A DNA stretch of 64,000 nucleotides from Novosphingobium sp. (GCF_030699305.1 NZ_JAUYNB010000008.1:124001-188000), one strand, 5' to 3'; positions 37,142-46,337 are shown, counted from the stretch's first letter. The notes: generated by a model from the sequence alone, not told the origin. Program-made: numbers and translations.

Positions 37142-39277
37142 CTAGATTTCAAGCCGCGCGGTAACGCGGATGTCCCGCCCGGCCAGCGGCGCGTAATCCT
37201 TCAGAAATGACGCATGGCGGCGCGCCGTCACGTTGAACAGGTTGTTCGCCGACAGCGTAAAGCTCAGCGGGCGCTCCTTGCCCCATGGCCGCAGCGCGAT
37301 TTCGGCATTGACGCTGGTGTAGCCGGGCGTTGTCGTTTCGAACGCAGCGACGCGGTCTTGCTGCGTCACGTGTTCCACTTCTGCCCGCAGGTCCAGTTTC
37401 GGGGAATGCGCCGACAGGCCTCCCAGCAGCCGCAGCGGCGGGATGCGCGGCGCCGGTCCCTGGCCGGTGATCTCGGCATGGACCCAGTCGGCCAGGGCAT
37501 CGGCCTTGATCGTCCACGTCCCCGGCTTGGCCAGTGTCACCTCACCCTGCACTTCAAACCCATAGAGCTTCGCATCGGCCTGGCTGATCTGATAGACCGG
37601 CAGGCCGTCTTCCATGCCGCCGGTGCGGGCTTCGTAGATGAAGTTGCCGAACCAGCTGTGATAGATCGACGCTTCGATATCGAAGCCGTTCCCACTGCCG
37701 CGCAAAATGGCCTCGACACTGGTCGCGCGCTCCTTGCGCAGCGCCAGATTGCCGATTTCATAGGTTTCAGTGCCATGGTGCGGGCCGTTGGCGAACAGTT
37801 CTTCGGCGGACGGGGCGCGCTCTGCCCGTGACAGGTTGGCCCCGATCTTCCACCCCGGAGCAAAATCATAGGCCGCACCGACCGATCCGGAGAACGCATC
37901 ATAGGTTCGCACGGTTGGCGTGAACTGCGCCTGATCCGGCAGCGGCTTTGCCTCAAGGCGGGAATGCTCGAACCGCAGGCCCGCTTCCAGCCGCACCGGC
38001 CCGCGCTGCAACTGCTGGACGGTGAACAGCCCGACCTGCCGGGTATCATTGCGCGGCAGATAGGCTTCATCGCCCACGACATTGAAATCGCGCAGGACAA
38101 ACTGCGCCCCGCTGGCTCCGGTCCAGCCTGCACGATCAGCCTGAACGAGTTCGAGGCGGCCTTCCATGCCCTTGTTGAAGAACGAGGTTCCGATGGCGCC
38201 TTCCGGATCGATTTCGGCGTGGCTGTAGTTGCCATAGGCATAGCGGAAGGCAATCCGGTCCAGCAGATCATCCTTCACCAGCACTTCGGCGCGGGCATCA
38301 ATCCGGTCCTGCTTGAGGTGCAGCACGGGGGCTTCCTGATGCTGGCCGGGCAGGGTCGCCAGCCGGATCGGGATGCCATAGCGGCTGTCATAGCGGCTGT
38401 AGGCCACGCCAATACTGCCGCCGTCGTTGATATAGGCCAGCCCGGCCCCGGCGGTCCAGGTCCGCGCCGCACTGTTGGGCAAGCGCCCTTTCACCCCGGC
38501 ATTGGCGGCGAAGTCGATTTCCTCGTCTTCATGGCCGTGGTCTTCGTCGTCGTGCGGCAACAGGCTGGATGCCAGCGCCTCGGCCCGCAGCGCCGGGGTC
38601 AGCGCATAGCCGCCGATGCGCAGGTCATTCGACTTGAAATAGGACCCGTCGAAATGGGCCACCCAGCCGCCGCCCAGGGCCACATCGGTCGACCCGCTGA
38701 GCGACCGCTCATCCGCGGCCGAGCCATAGCTGCCCAGCATCGACAGATGGACCGGTTCGTCCGGCACCGCGACCGGGATGCGGTGGTCGATCACATTGAC
38801 CACCCCCCCGATTGCCGCCGAACCGTATTGCAGCGATTGCGGCCCGCGCAACACTTCGATCCGGCGCGCCAGCAGCGGGTTGATGGCCGAGGCATGGTCA
38901 GCCGAAGTGTTGGACACGTCGATCGAGCCGATCCCGTTGGACAGCACGCGCACGCGCTCTCCCTGCAGGCCGCGCAGCACCGGGCGCGAAGCACTGGGAC
39001 CGAACGAGGAAGCCGATACGCCGGGCGTATGCGCCAATGTATCGCCGATGGACGAACGCAGCGCCGCGGTCAGTTCCTCGCCCCGCAACACCGCCACGCC
39101 CGACAGCACGTCCTTGCGCGACACCTGCACCGCACCGGTCACCACGATGTCCCGGTCATCATGGGTGTGATAGACGTCGGCTGCGTCATCGTGATCCACG
39201 GCCTGCGCAAATGCGGGCGCAGCGGCGCTGGCCAAGGCGGCGGCAAGACTGGTGCTCAACAGAAACTGCGGGTTCAT
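37142..39277 (-). CDS. TonB-dependent receptor, ZnuD-like (zinc uptake)
   Basis: Outer-membrane gated barrel of 711 aa. Signal peptide (NPQFLLSTSLAAALASAAAP), plug domain with TPGVSASSFGPSASRPVLRG and RIEVLRGPQSLQYG, and a barrel ending ARLEI with the terminal hydrophobic residue. Metal-type features are a His/Asp-rich N-terminal segment (HDDAADVYHTHDDRD) and an extracellular-type loop LLPHDDEDHGHEDEEID at about residues 238-254, as in ZnuD. A Zur-like palindrome covers its -35. There is a GGAG ribosome site 6 bases before ATG 39277. Zinc is the likely substrate, though the sequence alone cannot exclude another metal. Confidence 0.85.
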   Translation of the reverse strand: MNPQFLLSTSLAAALASAAAPAFAQAVDHDDAADVYHTHDDRDIVVTGAVQVSRKDVLSGVAVLRGEELTAALRSSIGDTLAHTPGVSASSFGPSASRPVLRGLQGERVRVLSNGIGSIDVSNTSADHASAINPLLARRIEVLRGPQSLQYGSAAIGGVVNVIDHRIPVAVPDEPVHLSMLGSYGSAADERSLSGSTDVALGGGWVAHFDGSYFKSNDLRIGGYALTPALRAEALASSLLPHDDEDHGHEDEEIDFAANAGVKGRLPNSAARTWTAGAGLAYINDGGSIGVAYSRYDSRYGIPIRLATLPGQHQEAPVLHLKQDRIDARAEVLVKDDLLDRIAFRYAYGNYSHAEIDPEGAIGTSFFNKGMEGRLELVQADRAGWTGASGAQFVLRDFNVVGDEAYLPRNDTRQVGLFTVQQLQRGPVRLEAGLRFEHSRLEAKPLPDQAQFTPTVRTYDAFSGSVGAAYDFAPGWKIGANLSRAERAPSAEELFANGPHHGTETYEIGNLALRKERATSVEAILRGSGNGFDIEASIYHSWFGNFIYEARTGGMEDGLPVYQISQADAKLYGFEVQGEVTLAKPGTWTIKADALADWVHAEITGQGPAPRIPPLRLLGGLSAHSPKLDLRAEVEHVTQQDRVAAFETTTPGYTSVNAEIALRPWGKERPLSFTLSANNLFNVTARRHASFLKDYAPLAGRDIRVTARLEI

Positions 39278-39328
39278 TTTTGCTCCGTTCGGGTATGGCC
39301 GCGCGCTGATACGGCCCTGCTATTCCCG

Positions 39329-39357
39329 CTGATAGCCGGAATTAGATAATGTTACAA
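39329..39357 (-). promoter_or_regulatory. Candidate promoter of the zinc-type TonB receptor gene
   Basis: On the minus strand TTGTAA (39357-39352), 17-base spacer, TATCAG (39334-39329), about 50 bases ahead of the start codon. The -35 sits inside the palindrome at 39347-39362, the position expected for repression. Confidence 0.5.
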
Positions 39358-39362
39358 CATTA
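39347..39362. promoter_or_regulatory. Zur-like palindromic operator
   Basis: TAATGTTACAACATTA: perfect 7-bp arms around two central bases. It is AT-rich, overlaps the -35 of the zinc-type receptor gene and resembles Fur-family (Zur) boxes of the TGTTA...TAACA kind. It could also affect the divergent pirin gene, which starts 106 bases away. Confidence 0.65.
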
Positions 39363-39467
39363 CATTGATGGGCAGCGGACTACTCCCCGCAACTCTTGAA
39401 CGGTCTGACGCAATCCCCATGTTCCAGTCATTCCGGCGCCAACACCCCGCCGAGGTGGATTGCAGAC

Positions 39468-40166
39468 ATGATCGAACTTCGCCCTTTCGCCAGCCTTGGT
39501 CATGCCGATCACGGCTGGCTGGACGCCACCCATCATTTCAGTTTCGCCAATTATCACGATCCGGCCCGGATGGGCTGGGGCCGGATCCGCGTGTGGAACG
39601 ATGATACCATCGCGGCGCAAAGCGGATTCCCGCCGCATCCGCACAGCGACATGGAAATCATCACGTTCGTGCGGACCGGGGCGATCTCGCATCGGGACAG
39701 CCTGGGCAACGTTGGCCGCACCGCAGCCGGCGATGTTCAGGTGATGAGCACCGGAACCGGGATCACCCACGCCGAATTCAACCTGGAAGATGCCACCACG
39801 ACCCTGTTCCAGATCTGGATTCTGCCGGATCGCACTGGCGAACAGCCCGGCTGGGGGCAGCGTGCGTTTCCGCGCGGAGAACGGGCCGGGCGCTGGGAAG
39901 TGGTCGCCAGCGGCGAACCCGACCGGGACGATGCCCTGCCGATTCGCTGCGACGCGCAGGTTGTCGCCGCAACGCTGTCAGCCGGTGACAGCATCACTTA
40001 TCCGGCTGATCCATCCCGCCACCAGTATCTGGTTGCCCCGACCGGTAGAGTTCGCGTCAACGGCCAGCTGGCCAACCCGCGTGACGGGGTGGCAATCACC
40101 GGAGAGATGGCGATCACCGTCGAGGCGCTGGACGACGCCGTAGTCGTGCTGGTGGATTCGCGCTAG
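39468..40166 (+). CDS. Pirin-family protein (YhaK type)
   Basis: 232-aa bicupin. The metal site of the N-terminal cupin is visible: FPPHPHSDMEIITFV (HxH) and GTGITHAEFN (His and Glu). Pirins bind iron or other metals; some act as quercetinases, others as redox sensors. The sequence HDPARMGWGRIRVWNDD is typical of the YhaK/short pirin branch. ATG 39468 has GAGGTGG about 9 bases upstream. Its stop overlaps the stop of the convergent rpfF-like gene by four bases (CTAG). Metal dependence and the shared upstream Zur-like box are suggestive. Confidence 0.85.
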   Translation: MIELRPFASLGHADHGWLDATHHFSFANYHDPARMGWGRIRVWNDDTIAAQSGFPPHPHSDMEIITFVRTGAISHRDSLGNVGRTAAGDVQVMSTGTGITHAEFNLEDATTTLFQIWILPDRTGEQPGWGQRAFPRGERAGRWEVVASGEPDRDDALPIRCDAQVVAATLSAGDSITYPADPSRHQYLVAPTGRVRVNGQLANPRDGVAITGEMAITVEALDDAVVVLVDSR

Positions 40167-41131
40167 GCCACGCTGGCAGCGCGCGGCAGTCTGGACTGCG
40201 CGGCGGCCAGCCGGTGCATCAGCTTGAGATCCTGCTCGCGCAATTGCAGCGCGGCATCGGCCCAGTGATCGACGATATCGCACAATTCACCCAACGTGAT
40301 CTCGTTTGCCCGGCGACTGGCGCGCCGCGCGCCGACCAGACCGCTATGGCGCCGCACGGACCTGGCAATGTAATCCTGCACGGCCGCAACGCCTGCACCC
40401 GGTTCAGCCAGCTGATGGACGATCCCGAGTTCGAACATCTGTTCCGCCGTGAAGGTTTCGTTGCTGAGGATCAACCGATCCGCCATCGCTCCGCCCAGTT
40501 TGCGCGACAGGATCGCGTGCGCGCCCATGCCGGGGAACAGGCCGAACATCACTTCGGGCAGGCCAAAGGTCGATCCGCGTTCGGCAATGATATGATCAAA
40601 TGACATCAGCGCTTCAAACCCGCCGCCCAGCGCCTGCCCCTGCACCAGCCCGATGGTCAGGATCGGCAGATCGAGCGCGTTGATGTTGCGGTGCAGGATT
40701 TCGACGCAGCGATAGCCATACATCGCCAGCGCATCGCGGTTGCCGCTGCGGATCAGCGCCTCGAACAAGGCAAGGTCCCCGCCGAAACAGAACACCCCCG
40801 GCGCACGGCTGCCCAGCACCAGATATTTCAGCGGCACCTGACCCGGCTTGAAATTGTCGGCGATCAACCGCTGCCAGTTATCAAAATCGCCCAGCATCGA
40901 CGGGGTGAAACTGGGGCGGCCGGTTGGCGCCATGAACGTCCAGAGCGTTTCGCGCGGTTCGTCATAGAGCACGTCCAGCTCATTCAACGCCAGCAGTTCC
41001 GGCGGAACCGCCAATCGCTGCGCGGACTGCGTGACCAATTCGTCATGCTCGTCCGGCAAGCCGATAGCGGGGCCATCAGTACCATCAGAGGAGCGGACGC
41101 CGCCTCCGAGATCGCCTGAAATACGATCCAT
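40163..41131 (-). CDS. rpfF: DSF synthase RpfF homologue (crotonase fold)
   Basis: Enoyl-CoA hydratase-fold enzyme of 322 aa matching RpfF, which makes cis-2-unsaturated fatty acid signals (DSF) from acyl-ACP. The two catalytic glutamates are present at the right spacing: Glu173 in LGGGFEALMSFD and Glu193 in FGLPEVMFGLFPGMGAH, 20 residues apart as in Xanthomonas RpfF (141/161). An N-terminal extension of about 40 residues is not conserved. I chose ATG 41131, with GAGGGG 3-5 bases upstream, over the upstream TTG 41191. No rpfC, rpfG or rpfR receptor gene is nearby. The neighbouring exporter genes lie upstream on the same strand. Confidence 0.75.
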   Translation of the reverse strand: MDRISGDLGGGVRSSDGTDGPAIGLPDEHDELVTQSAQRLAVPPELLALNELDVLYDEPRETLWTFMAPTGRPSFTPSMLGDFDNWQRLIADNFKPGQVPLKYLVLGSRAPGVFCFGGDLALFEALIRSGNRDALAMYGYRCVEILHRNINALDLPILTIGLVQGQALGGGFEALMSFDHIIAERGSTFGLPEVMFGLFPGMGAHAILSRKLGGAMADRLILSNETFTAEQMFELGIVHQLAEPGAGVAAVQDYIARSVRRHSGLVGARRASRRANEITLGELCDIVDHWADAALQLREQDLKLMHRLAAAQSRLPRAASVA

Positions 41132-41195
41132 ATACCCCTCTAGCGAATAATAAAGTTCCCACCGGCCACGATGCCAAGGCACTTTGGTCAAGCAC

Positions 41196-41225
41196 AGACT
41201 AAGCCACGCAAGAGTCGCTTGGCAA
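41196..41225 (-). promoter_or_regulatory. Candidate promoter of the rpfF-like gene
   Basis: On the minus strand TTGCCA (41225-41220), 18-base spacer, TAGTCT (41201-41196), leaving a leader of about 58 bases to ATG 41131. It suggests independent transcription despite the ABC genes upstream. Confidence 0.3.
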
Positions 41226-41268
41226 AGGAAATCTTAACCTTTTTGCGCGGCATGAGTCCCATTTCCGG

Positions 41269-42378
41269 TCACTCACTGCGCAATCGCAACATGACATTGC
41301 CCGCGATCATCGCCGCCGCGGCGACCGCCAGCATCGGCCAGATATGCGGCCAGATCAATTCGCCCGGCAGCCCTTTCAGAAACAGCGCGTGGCAGATCGT
41401 CAGCATATGGCTGAGCGGATCGACCCGCGAAACCAGTTGCAGCCATTCCGGCATGCCATCGACCGGACTGGCATAGCCCGACAGCAGCATCATCGGCACA
41501 ATCACCAGGAACCCGCCCAGAAACGCCTGCTGCTGGTTTTGCGACACGGTGGAGATCGCCAGGCCGATTCCCGTGATCGCCAGACTGAAACTGGCAATCG
41601 CCGCCAGCATCCACAGCAGCGAACCGTTGAACGGCACATCCGACACCAGCGGTATGATCAACACATACAGCCCGCCATTGAACAGCCCGACGCACAGCGC
41701 CGGGACGCATTTGCCCAGCAGGATTTCCCAGTGCCGCATCGGCAGGGCCATCAGTTCGTCATAGGTGCCGAACTCCCGCTCGCGGGCAATCGCCTGGACG
41801 GAAACCGACAGCACGATCACCGTGGTGATCAGCGTGATCATCCCCGGCAGCGTGAACCAGCGGTATTCAAGGTTCGGGTTCCACCAGTGCCGCGCGATCA
41901 CTTCCGGTTCCGGGTGTGCGCTTTCCGGGCGGAGCATGGTGCCGGTGTCGTTGGCGATATCCGCGAGGTAACCGGCCACGATCTGCGCCGCGTTGATTCG
42001 CCGCCCATCCAGCAGCAGGCCCATTTCCGCCGTTTCGCGCCGGGCATATTGCGCCGACAGATTCGGCGGGATGACCAGCCCGGCAATCACTTCGCGCTGT
42101 TCGATCCCGTCCCGCAGGGCCGCCTCGCTCGGATAGAAATCGATCTGCCGGATGTTCCGGCTGCCCCCCAGCGCGGCGAGGAACTGTTCCGATGCGACGC
42201 CGTTGTCGCGGTTGACCACCCCGATATCGATATTGCGCACTTCCAGCGTGGTCGCGAAGCCGAACAGGATCAGCTGGACGATCGGCGAAATGACCAGCGT
42301 GGTCAGCACCCGCCGGTCGAGCAGCACGACTTTCAGTTCTTTCAGCGCCATCGCCTTGACGCGGACCCACCAGCTCAT
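41269..42378 (-). CDS. ABC-2 type permease (second of pair)
   Basis: Membrane component of an efflux ABC transporter, 369 aa, YbhR/YhhJ-like. One N-terminal helix (RRVLTTLVISPIVQLILFGF) is followed by a large periplasmic domain and five C-terminal helices. The conserved motif EREFGTYDELMALPMRHWEI marks the ABC-2 family coupling region. ATG 42378 overlaps the stop of the first permease gene (ATGA). Together with its partner it forms the channel for the double ATPase and the HlyD-type adaptor. Confidence 0.9.
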   Translation of the reverse strand: MSWWVRVKAMALKELKVVLLDRRVLTTLVISPIVQLILFGFATTLEVRNIDIGVVNRDNGVASEQFLAALGGSRNIRQIDFYPSEAALRDGIEQREVIAGLVIPPNLSAQYARRETAEMGLLLDGRRINAAQIVAGYLADIANDTGTMLRPESAHPEPEVIARHWWNPNLEYRWFTLPGMITLITTVIVLSVSVQAIAREREFGTYDELMALPMRHWEILLGKCVPALCVGLFNGGLYVLIIPLVSDVPFNGSLLWMLAAIASFSLAITGIGLAISTVSQNQQQAFLGGFLVIVPMMLLSGYASPVDGMPEWLQLVSRVDPLSHMLTICHALFLKGLPGELIWPHIWPMLAVAAAAMIAGNVMLRLRSE

Positions 42379-43508
42379 GCGATCCTCCGCGTGATCGCGC
42401 GGGTCACGCGCAGGAAGAAAAAGCCCCCGAACAGCAGCAGGATCGCGATGTTGGGCAGGAACAGCTTCCACACGTCCCCAACCAGAAACACGCTTTGCAG
42501 CGACGGGATCAGATAGCGCGCCGGGACGATGTAGGTCAGCCACTGGATTGCGGTCGGCATCGAATCGATCTCGAACAGAAAGCCGGACAGCAGCAGCGAC
42601 GGCAGGAAGCCGGACAGCAGCGCGAACTGGGTGGAAACGAACTGGTTCTTCGTGCCGGCCGAAATCAGCAGCCCCTGCCCCAGCACCGCCGCCAGGAACG
42701 CCGAGGCAATCAGGAACAGCGCCAGCACGGAACCATGGAACGGCAGGCCGTACCCAAACACCGCCACAACCACGCAGAGCGCGGTCGAGGCCAGACCCAG
42801 CACGTAATAGGGAATGAGTTTGCTCAGCACGAGCGCGGGGATCGAAATCGGCGTGGCCAGCAAGCCTTCCATCGTGCCGCGTTCGTATTCGCGCGCCATG
42901 ATCAGCGCGGTCAGCAGGCTGCCGATCATCGCCATCACGATCCCGATCGCGCCCGGCACCAGCATGTAGCGGCTCTCCAGACCCGGATTGTAGGTATAGC
43001 GCGGCAGGATCTTCAGCACCGGGGTAACCGGAATATCCAGCTCCCCGGCCTCCGCCTCGACCCATTCCTTCAGCGCGCCGCGTAAATGGCCGGTCAGGAA
43101 CGTCGCGGTGTTGACCTGGCTGCCATCGGTGATCAGCTGCACGTCAAGTGGCTGCAACCGCACCAGCCCGGTTTCGAACCCGTCCGGGATGACCACGATC
43201 CCGCGCAGCGCGCCGGTTTGCATCCCGCGTTCCAGCGCGGCGACCGACGGGCCTTCCTCGATCCGGAAATAGGAATTGCGCGACAGGGTGTTGATGAACT
43301 CACGCGAGGCGCGGGTGTGATCCTGATCGACCACGCCGGTGCGGGTGCCGTGCACGTCCAGCGTCACCGCGCTGCCGAACAGGAACATCAGGATCAGCGG
43401 CATCAGCACGACCAGCCCGAAGGTTGACGGGTCCAGCCAGACTTGCGCCCATTCCTTGGCCCGGATCGCTCCGGCGCGGCGCCACAGCAGCGGATCGCGC
43501 GCGCTCAT
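42375..43508 (-). CDS. ABC-2 type permease (first of pair)
   Basis: Membrane component of the same exporter, 377 aa, YbhS-like. N-terminal helix (DPSTFGLVVLMPLILMFLFG), large periplasmic domain, then the REYERGTMEGLLATPISIPA motif and five helices ending in RVTRAITRRIA. ATG 43508 overlaps the ATPase stop (ATGA), and its own stop overlaps the second permease gene. Confidence 0.9.
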   Translation of the reverse strand: MSARDPLLWRRAGAIRAKEWAQVWLDPSTFGLVVLMPLILMFLFGSAVTLDVHGTRTGVVDQDHTRASREFINTLSRNSYFRIEEGPSVAALERGMQTGALRGIVVIPDGFETGLVRLQPLDVQLITDGSQVNTATFLTGHLRGALKEWVEAEAGELDIPVTPVLKILPRYTYNPGLESRYMLVPGAIGIVMAMIGSLLTALIMAREYERGTMEGLLATPISIPALVLSKLIPYYVLGLASTALCVVVAVFGYGLPFHGSVLALFLIASAFLAAVLGQGLLISAGTKNQFVSTQFALLSGFLPSLLLSGFLFEIDSMPTAIQWLTYIVPARYLIPSLQSVFLVGDVWKLFLPNIAILLLFGGFFFLRVTRAITRRIA

Positions 43509-45226
43509 GCCGCCGCCCCGGCACTGGCGCGCTGGGCCATGATCAGGGCGATGAACGCATCTTCCAGCGTCGCCGCAGCGCCGCCCTGCCGGGCATGCCG
43601 CTTCAGTTCGGCCGGGGTGCCGTGGGCAATCGCCTCGGACTGGTTGACCAGCAGCAGCCGGTCGCAGTTCTCGGCCTCGTCCATGAAGTGCGTGGTCACC
43701 AGCACCGCCGTGCCGCGCGCGGCAATCGCGTTGATGTGGTGCCAGAACTCCCGCCGGATCAGCGGATCGACGCCCGATGTCGGCTCATCCAGAAACAGCA
43801 CCGGCGGCGTATGCAGCACCGCTGCCCCCAGCGCGAGCCGCTGCTTGATCCCCAGCGGCAGCAGCCCGGTGCCGGTGGCAAAGTAGGGTTCCAGCCCCAG
43901 CGCCCCCACCACCCGCTCGATCGCCGCGCTCGCCGCGCTGCCGGCAAGTCCATAGGCCCCGGCCACGAACTTCAGGTTCGCGGCCACCGTCAGATCGCCG
44001 TAAAGCGAGAACTTCTGCGGCATATACCCCATTGCTTCGCGCGCTTCGGCCCGCGCGGTCAGCAGATCGCGCCCGGCGACCGTGCCGCGCCCGCTGCTGG
44101 GGGCAAGCAATCCGCACAGCATCCGGAAGGTGGTTGATTTGCCCGCACCATTGGGACCGAGCAGGCCAAAAATCTCGCCCGGTGCCACCGTAAAGGAGAT
44201 GTCCTGCGCAGCCGTGAAATCGCCATACCGCCGGGTCAGGCCAACCGCGGCGATCGCCGCGCTGTTTTCCCCGCCGGTCCGCAGCGGAAACGCCTCGGCC
44301 AGCGCGCTGGGGGTCAGCACAGCGCCATCGTCCAGCGTTGCGGCAAAGCCTTCTTCGGCCGTGGCGGGAACGGGTTGCCAGTGGTCTCCGGCCGGAGCCG
44401 CCCCGGTCCGCGAAACCACCCGCAACCCCGCCCCGACGATGTTCGCGGTGATGACGCCGGGCAGCTCCAGCGTGGCTTGCAGGGTCTGCCGCCGCCCGGC
44501 ATCCGACAGCGGCGCAAAATACACTTTCCCGCTGGCGCGCTGGGCCAGACCGGCCGGTGGTCCGGCATAGCGCACCTGCCCATCGTGCAGCAGCAGCACT
44601 TCGTCGCAGCGTTCGGCATCCTCAAGGATCGAGGTCGTCCAGACCACGCTCCGGCCCGGACCAGCCAGTTCCTGCGCCAGTTGCCAGATTTCCAGGCGCG
44701 ACACCGGGTCCACCCCGACCGACGGTTCATCCAGCAGGATCAACGGCGGCGCAGCCACCACGGCGCAGGCCACGGCGAGCTTTTGCCGCATCCCCCCCGA
44801 CAGCTTGCCCGATGGTCGATCGCGAAACGCACCCAGCCCGGTCAGGCGATAGAGCTGGTCCATCCGCTCCGGGCTGTCGCGCGGCTCCACCCCGCGCAGG
44901 CGGGCATAAAGTTCGAGGTTCTGGCGCACCGACAGTTCGGCATAGAGCGCGCCGGACTGTGGCATATAGCCCACCAGCCCCCGGTCGAGCGTGGCAACCG
45001 GGCCGCCCAGCACTTCGACCGTGCCGCTGTCCGGTTCGACCAGCCCGGCCATGATCCGCATCAGGGTCGTCTTGCCCCCGGCGTCGGGGCCGACCAGCCC
45101 CAGCAGCCGCCCCGGCGCCAGCGTCAGGCTGACTTCATCCAGCGCCTGCACCGGAGGCGCGCCGCGCCGTCCGCCCTTGAAGCGCTTCGACACGTTTTCC
45201 AGCCGGAGGAGCGGTGCCTCCGCCAT
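43505..45226 (-). CDS. ABC transporter ATP-binding protein with two nucleotide-binding domains
   Basis: 573 aa, YbhF-like, with two fused ATPase domains. The first has Walker A GPDAGGKTT, signature LSGGMRQKLAVA and Walker B LILLDEPSVGVDP. The second has GPNGAGKST, a degenerate signature LPLGIKQRLALG and VLFLDEPTSGVDP. The degenerate second signature is usual for this family. The protein powers the two downstream permeases. The gap to the HlyD gene is 9 bases. Likely cargo types are drugs, lipids or toxic organics; no substrate can be named. Confidence 0.92.
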   Translation of the reverse strand: MAEAPLLRLENVSKRFKGGRRGAPPVQALDEVSLTLAPGRLLGLVGPDAGGKTTLMRIMAGLVEPDSGTVEVLGGPVATLDRGLVGYMPQSGALYAELSVRQNLELYARLRGVEPRDSPERMDQLYRLTGLGAFRDRPSGKLSGGMRQKLAVACAVVAAPPLILLDEPSVGVDPVSRLEIWQLAQELAGPGRSVVWTTSILEDAERCDEVLLLHDGQVRYAGPPAGLAQRASGKVYFAPLSDAGRRQTLQATLELPGVITANIVGAGLRVVSRTGAAPAGDHWQPVPATAEEGFAATLDDGAVLTPSALAEAFPLRTGGENSAAIAAVGLTRRYGDFTAAQDISFTVAPGEIFGLLGPNGAGKSTTFRMLCGLLAPSSGRGTVAGRDLLTARAEAREAMGYMPQKFSLYGDLTVAANLKFVAGAYGLAGSAASAAIERVVGALGLEPYFATGTGLLPLGIKQRLALGAAVLHTPPVLFLDEPTSGVDPLIRREFWHHINAIAARGTAVLVTTHFMDEAENCDRLLLVNQSEAIAHGTPAELKRHARQGGAAATLEDAFIALIMAQRASAGAAA

Positions 45227-45235
45227 GGCGCGCGC

Positions 45236-46258
45236 TCAATCCCGGCCGCTGGGGAAGATCACGGTCACCGGCTGGCCCTGTCGCAACTGTCCCTTGGGAT
45301 CGTTGACCGTCAGTCGCACGCGATAGACCAGATCGGCGCGCAGTTGCTCGGTCTGCACGGTCTTGGGGGTGAACTCGGCCACTGCGGAGATGAACCCGAT
45401 CCGCGCATCCCACTGCTGGTTGGTCCCATCGACCCGCACCTTGACCGACTGGCCGGGTTGCAGCTTTGGCAAGTCCGGTTCGGCGACATAGGCACGCACC
45501 CGCACGGGCTGGGTCAGCGCCAGCGTCATCACGGTCTGCCCCGGTTGGACAATTGCCCCCACTTCGCGCGCGCGGGTCAGCACCTGCCCCGGTTCGGCGG
45601 CCCGGATCACGGCGTCTTCCAGATCGGTGACCACGGCCTGCCGTTCAGCCTGGATCGCGCTGCGATTGGCCATACTGGCGACCTGCTCCTCGGTGCGGAC
45701 GCCTTCGCGCGCCAGCGACAGCGCGGCGCGGGCGGCATCGACGCGGGCGCGGGCGGCATCGACCCCGGCTTCGGCGGTCTGCACTTCGGCCCGGCTGATG
45801 AAGCCCTTGCCGACCAGAGTCTGGCGGCGCTCCAGCTGGCGGCGCGCCTCGACCAGTGCGGCTTCGGCGCTGGCCAGCCCGGCCTGCGCTTCGGCAATCT
45901 GCTGCGGGCGAGATCCGTTGCTGTCCCGGCTGGCCAGCGCCGACGCCCCCGCCAGCCGCGCTTCGGACTGGGCGAGCTTGTCCTGCAACGGGCGGGTATC
46001 GAGTTCTGCGAGCACCTGTCCGGCCACGACCTTGTCGCCCTCGTCCACCAGCAACCGCTCGATCCGGCCGCCGACGCGGAAGCCCAGCTGGACCTCGCGG
46101 ATTTCGACATTGCCATAGAGTTTCAGCGCGCCGTCATCCGCCCCCGCCCACCAGCCCAGCGCCTTGCCGCCGAAAAACAGCCCGATCACGATAACCAGCA
46201 TGACGACGATCTTGCGCAGCTTGCTGCCCCTGCCGCTCGATTCGGCCTGCCCCCCCAT
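45236..46258 (-). CDS. HlyD-family membrane fusion protein
   Basis: Periplasmic adaptor of the exporter, 340 aa, YbhG/EmrA-like. One N-terminal membrane anchor (KIVVMLVIVIGLFFGGKALG), a lipoyl-like half (VEIREVQLGFRVGGRIERLL), a long coiled coil from about residue 90 to 210, and a barrel domain ending VTVIFPSGRD. A strong GGGAGGG site precedes ATG 46258. It heads the four-gene exporter operon and would link it to an outer-membrane channel, which is not encoded here. Confidence 0.9.
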   Translation of the reverse strand: MGGQAESSGRGSKLRKIVVMLVIVIGLFFGGKALGWWAGADDGALKLYGNVEIREVQLGFRVGGRIERLLVDEGDKVVAGQVLAELDTRPLQDKLAQSEARLAGASALASRDSNGSRPQQIAEAQAGLASAEAALVEARRQLERRQTLVGKGFISRAEVQTAEAGVDAARARVDAARAALSLAREGVRTEEQVASMANRSAIQAERQAVVTDLEDAVIRAAEPGQVLTRAREVGAIVQPGQTVMTLALTQPVRVRAYVAEPDLPKLQPGQSVKVRVDGTNQQWDARIGFISAVAEFTPKTVQTEQLRADLVYRVRLTVNDPKGQLRQGQPVTVIFPSGRD

Positions 46259-46277
46259 GCTCTGCCCTCCCTCTGGC

Positions 46278-46331
46278 GTGTTCGTTCAAACACTTAGGCG
46301 CAGAAGCTAACCAAAGTCACCCATTGGTCAA
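46278..46331 (-). promoter_or_regulatory. Candidate promoter and operator of the exporter operon
   Basis: On the minus strand TTGACC (46331-46326), 16-base spacer, TAGCTT (46309-46304). Just downstream lies an imperfect palindrome GTGTTTGAACGAACAC (46293-46278), covering the expected start site. A repressor of the TetR type often controls such exporters, but none is encoded in the window. Confidence 0.35.
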
Positions 46332-46337
46332 GCGCCG

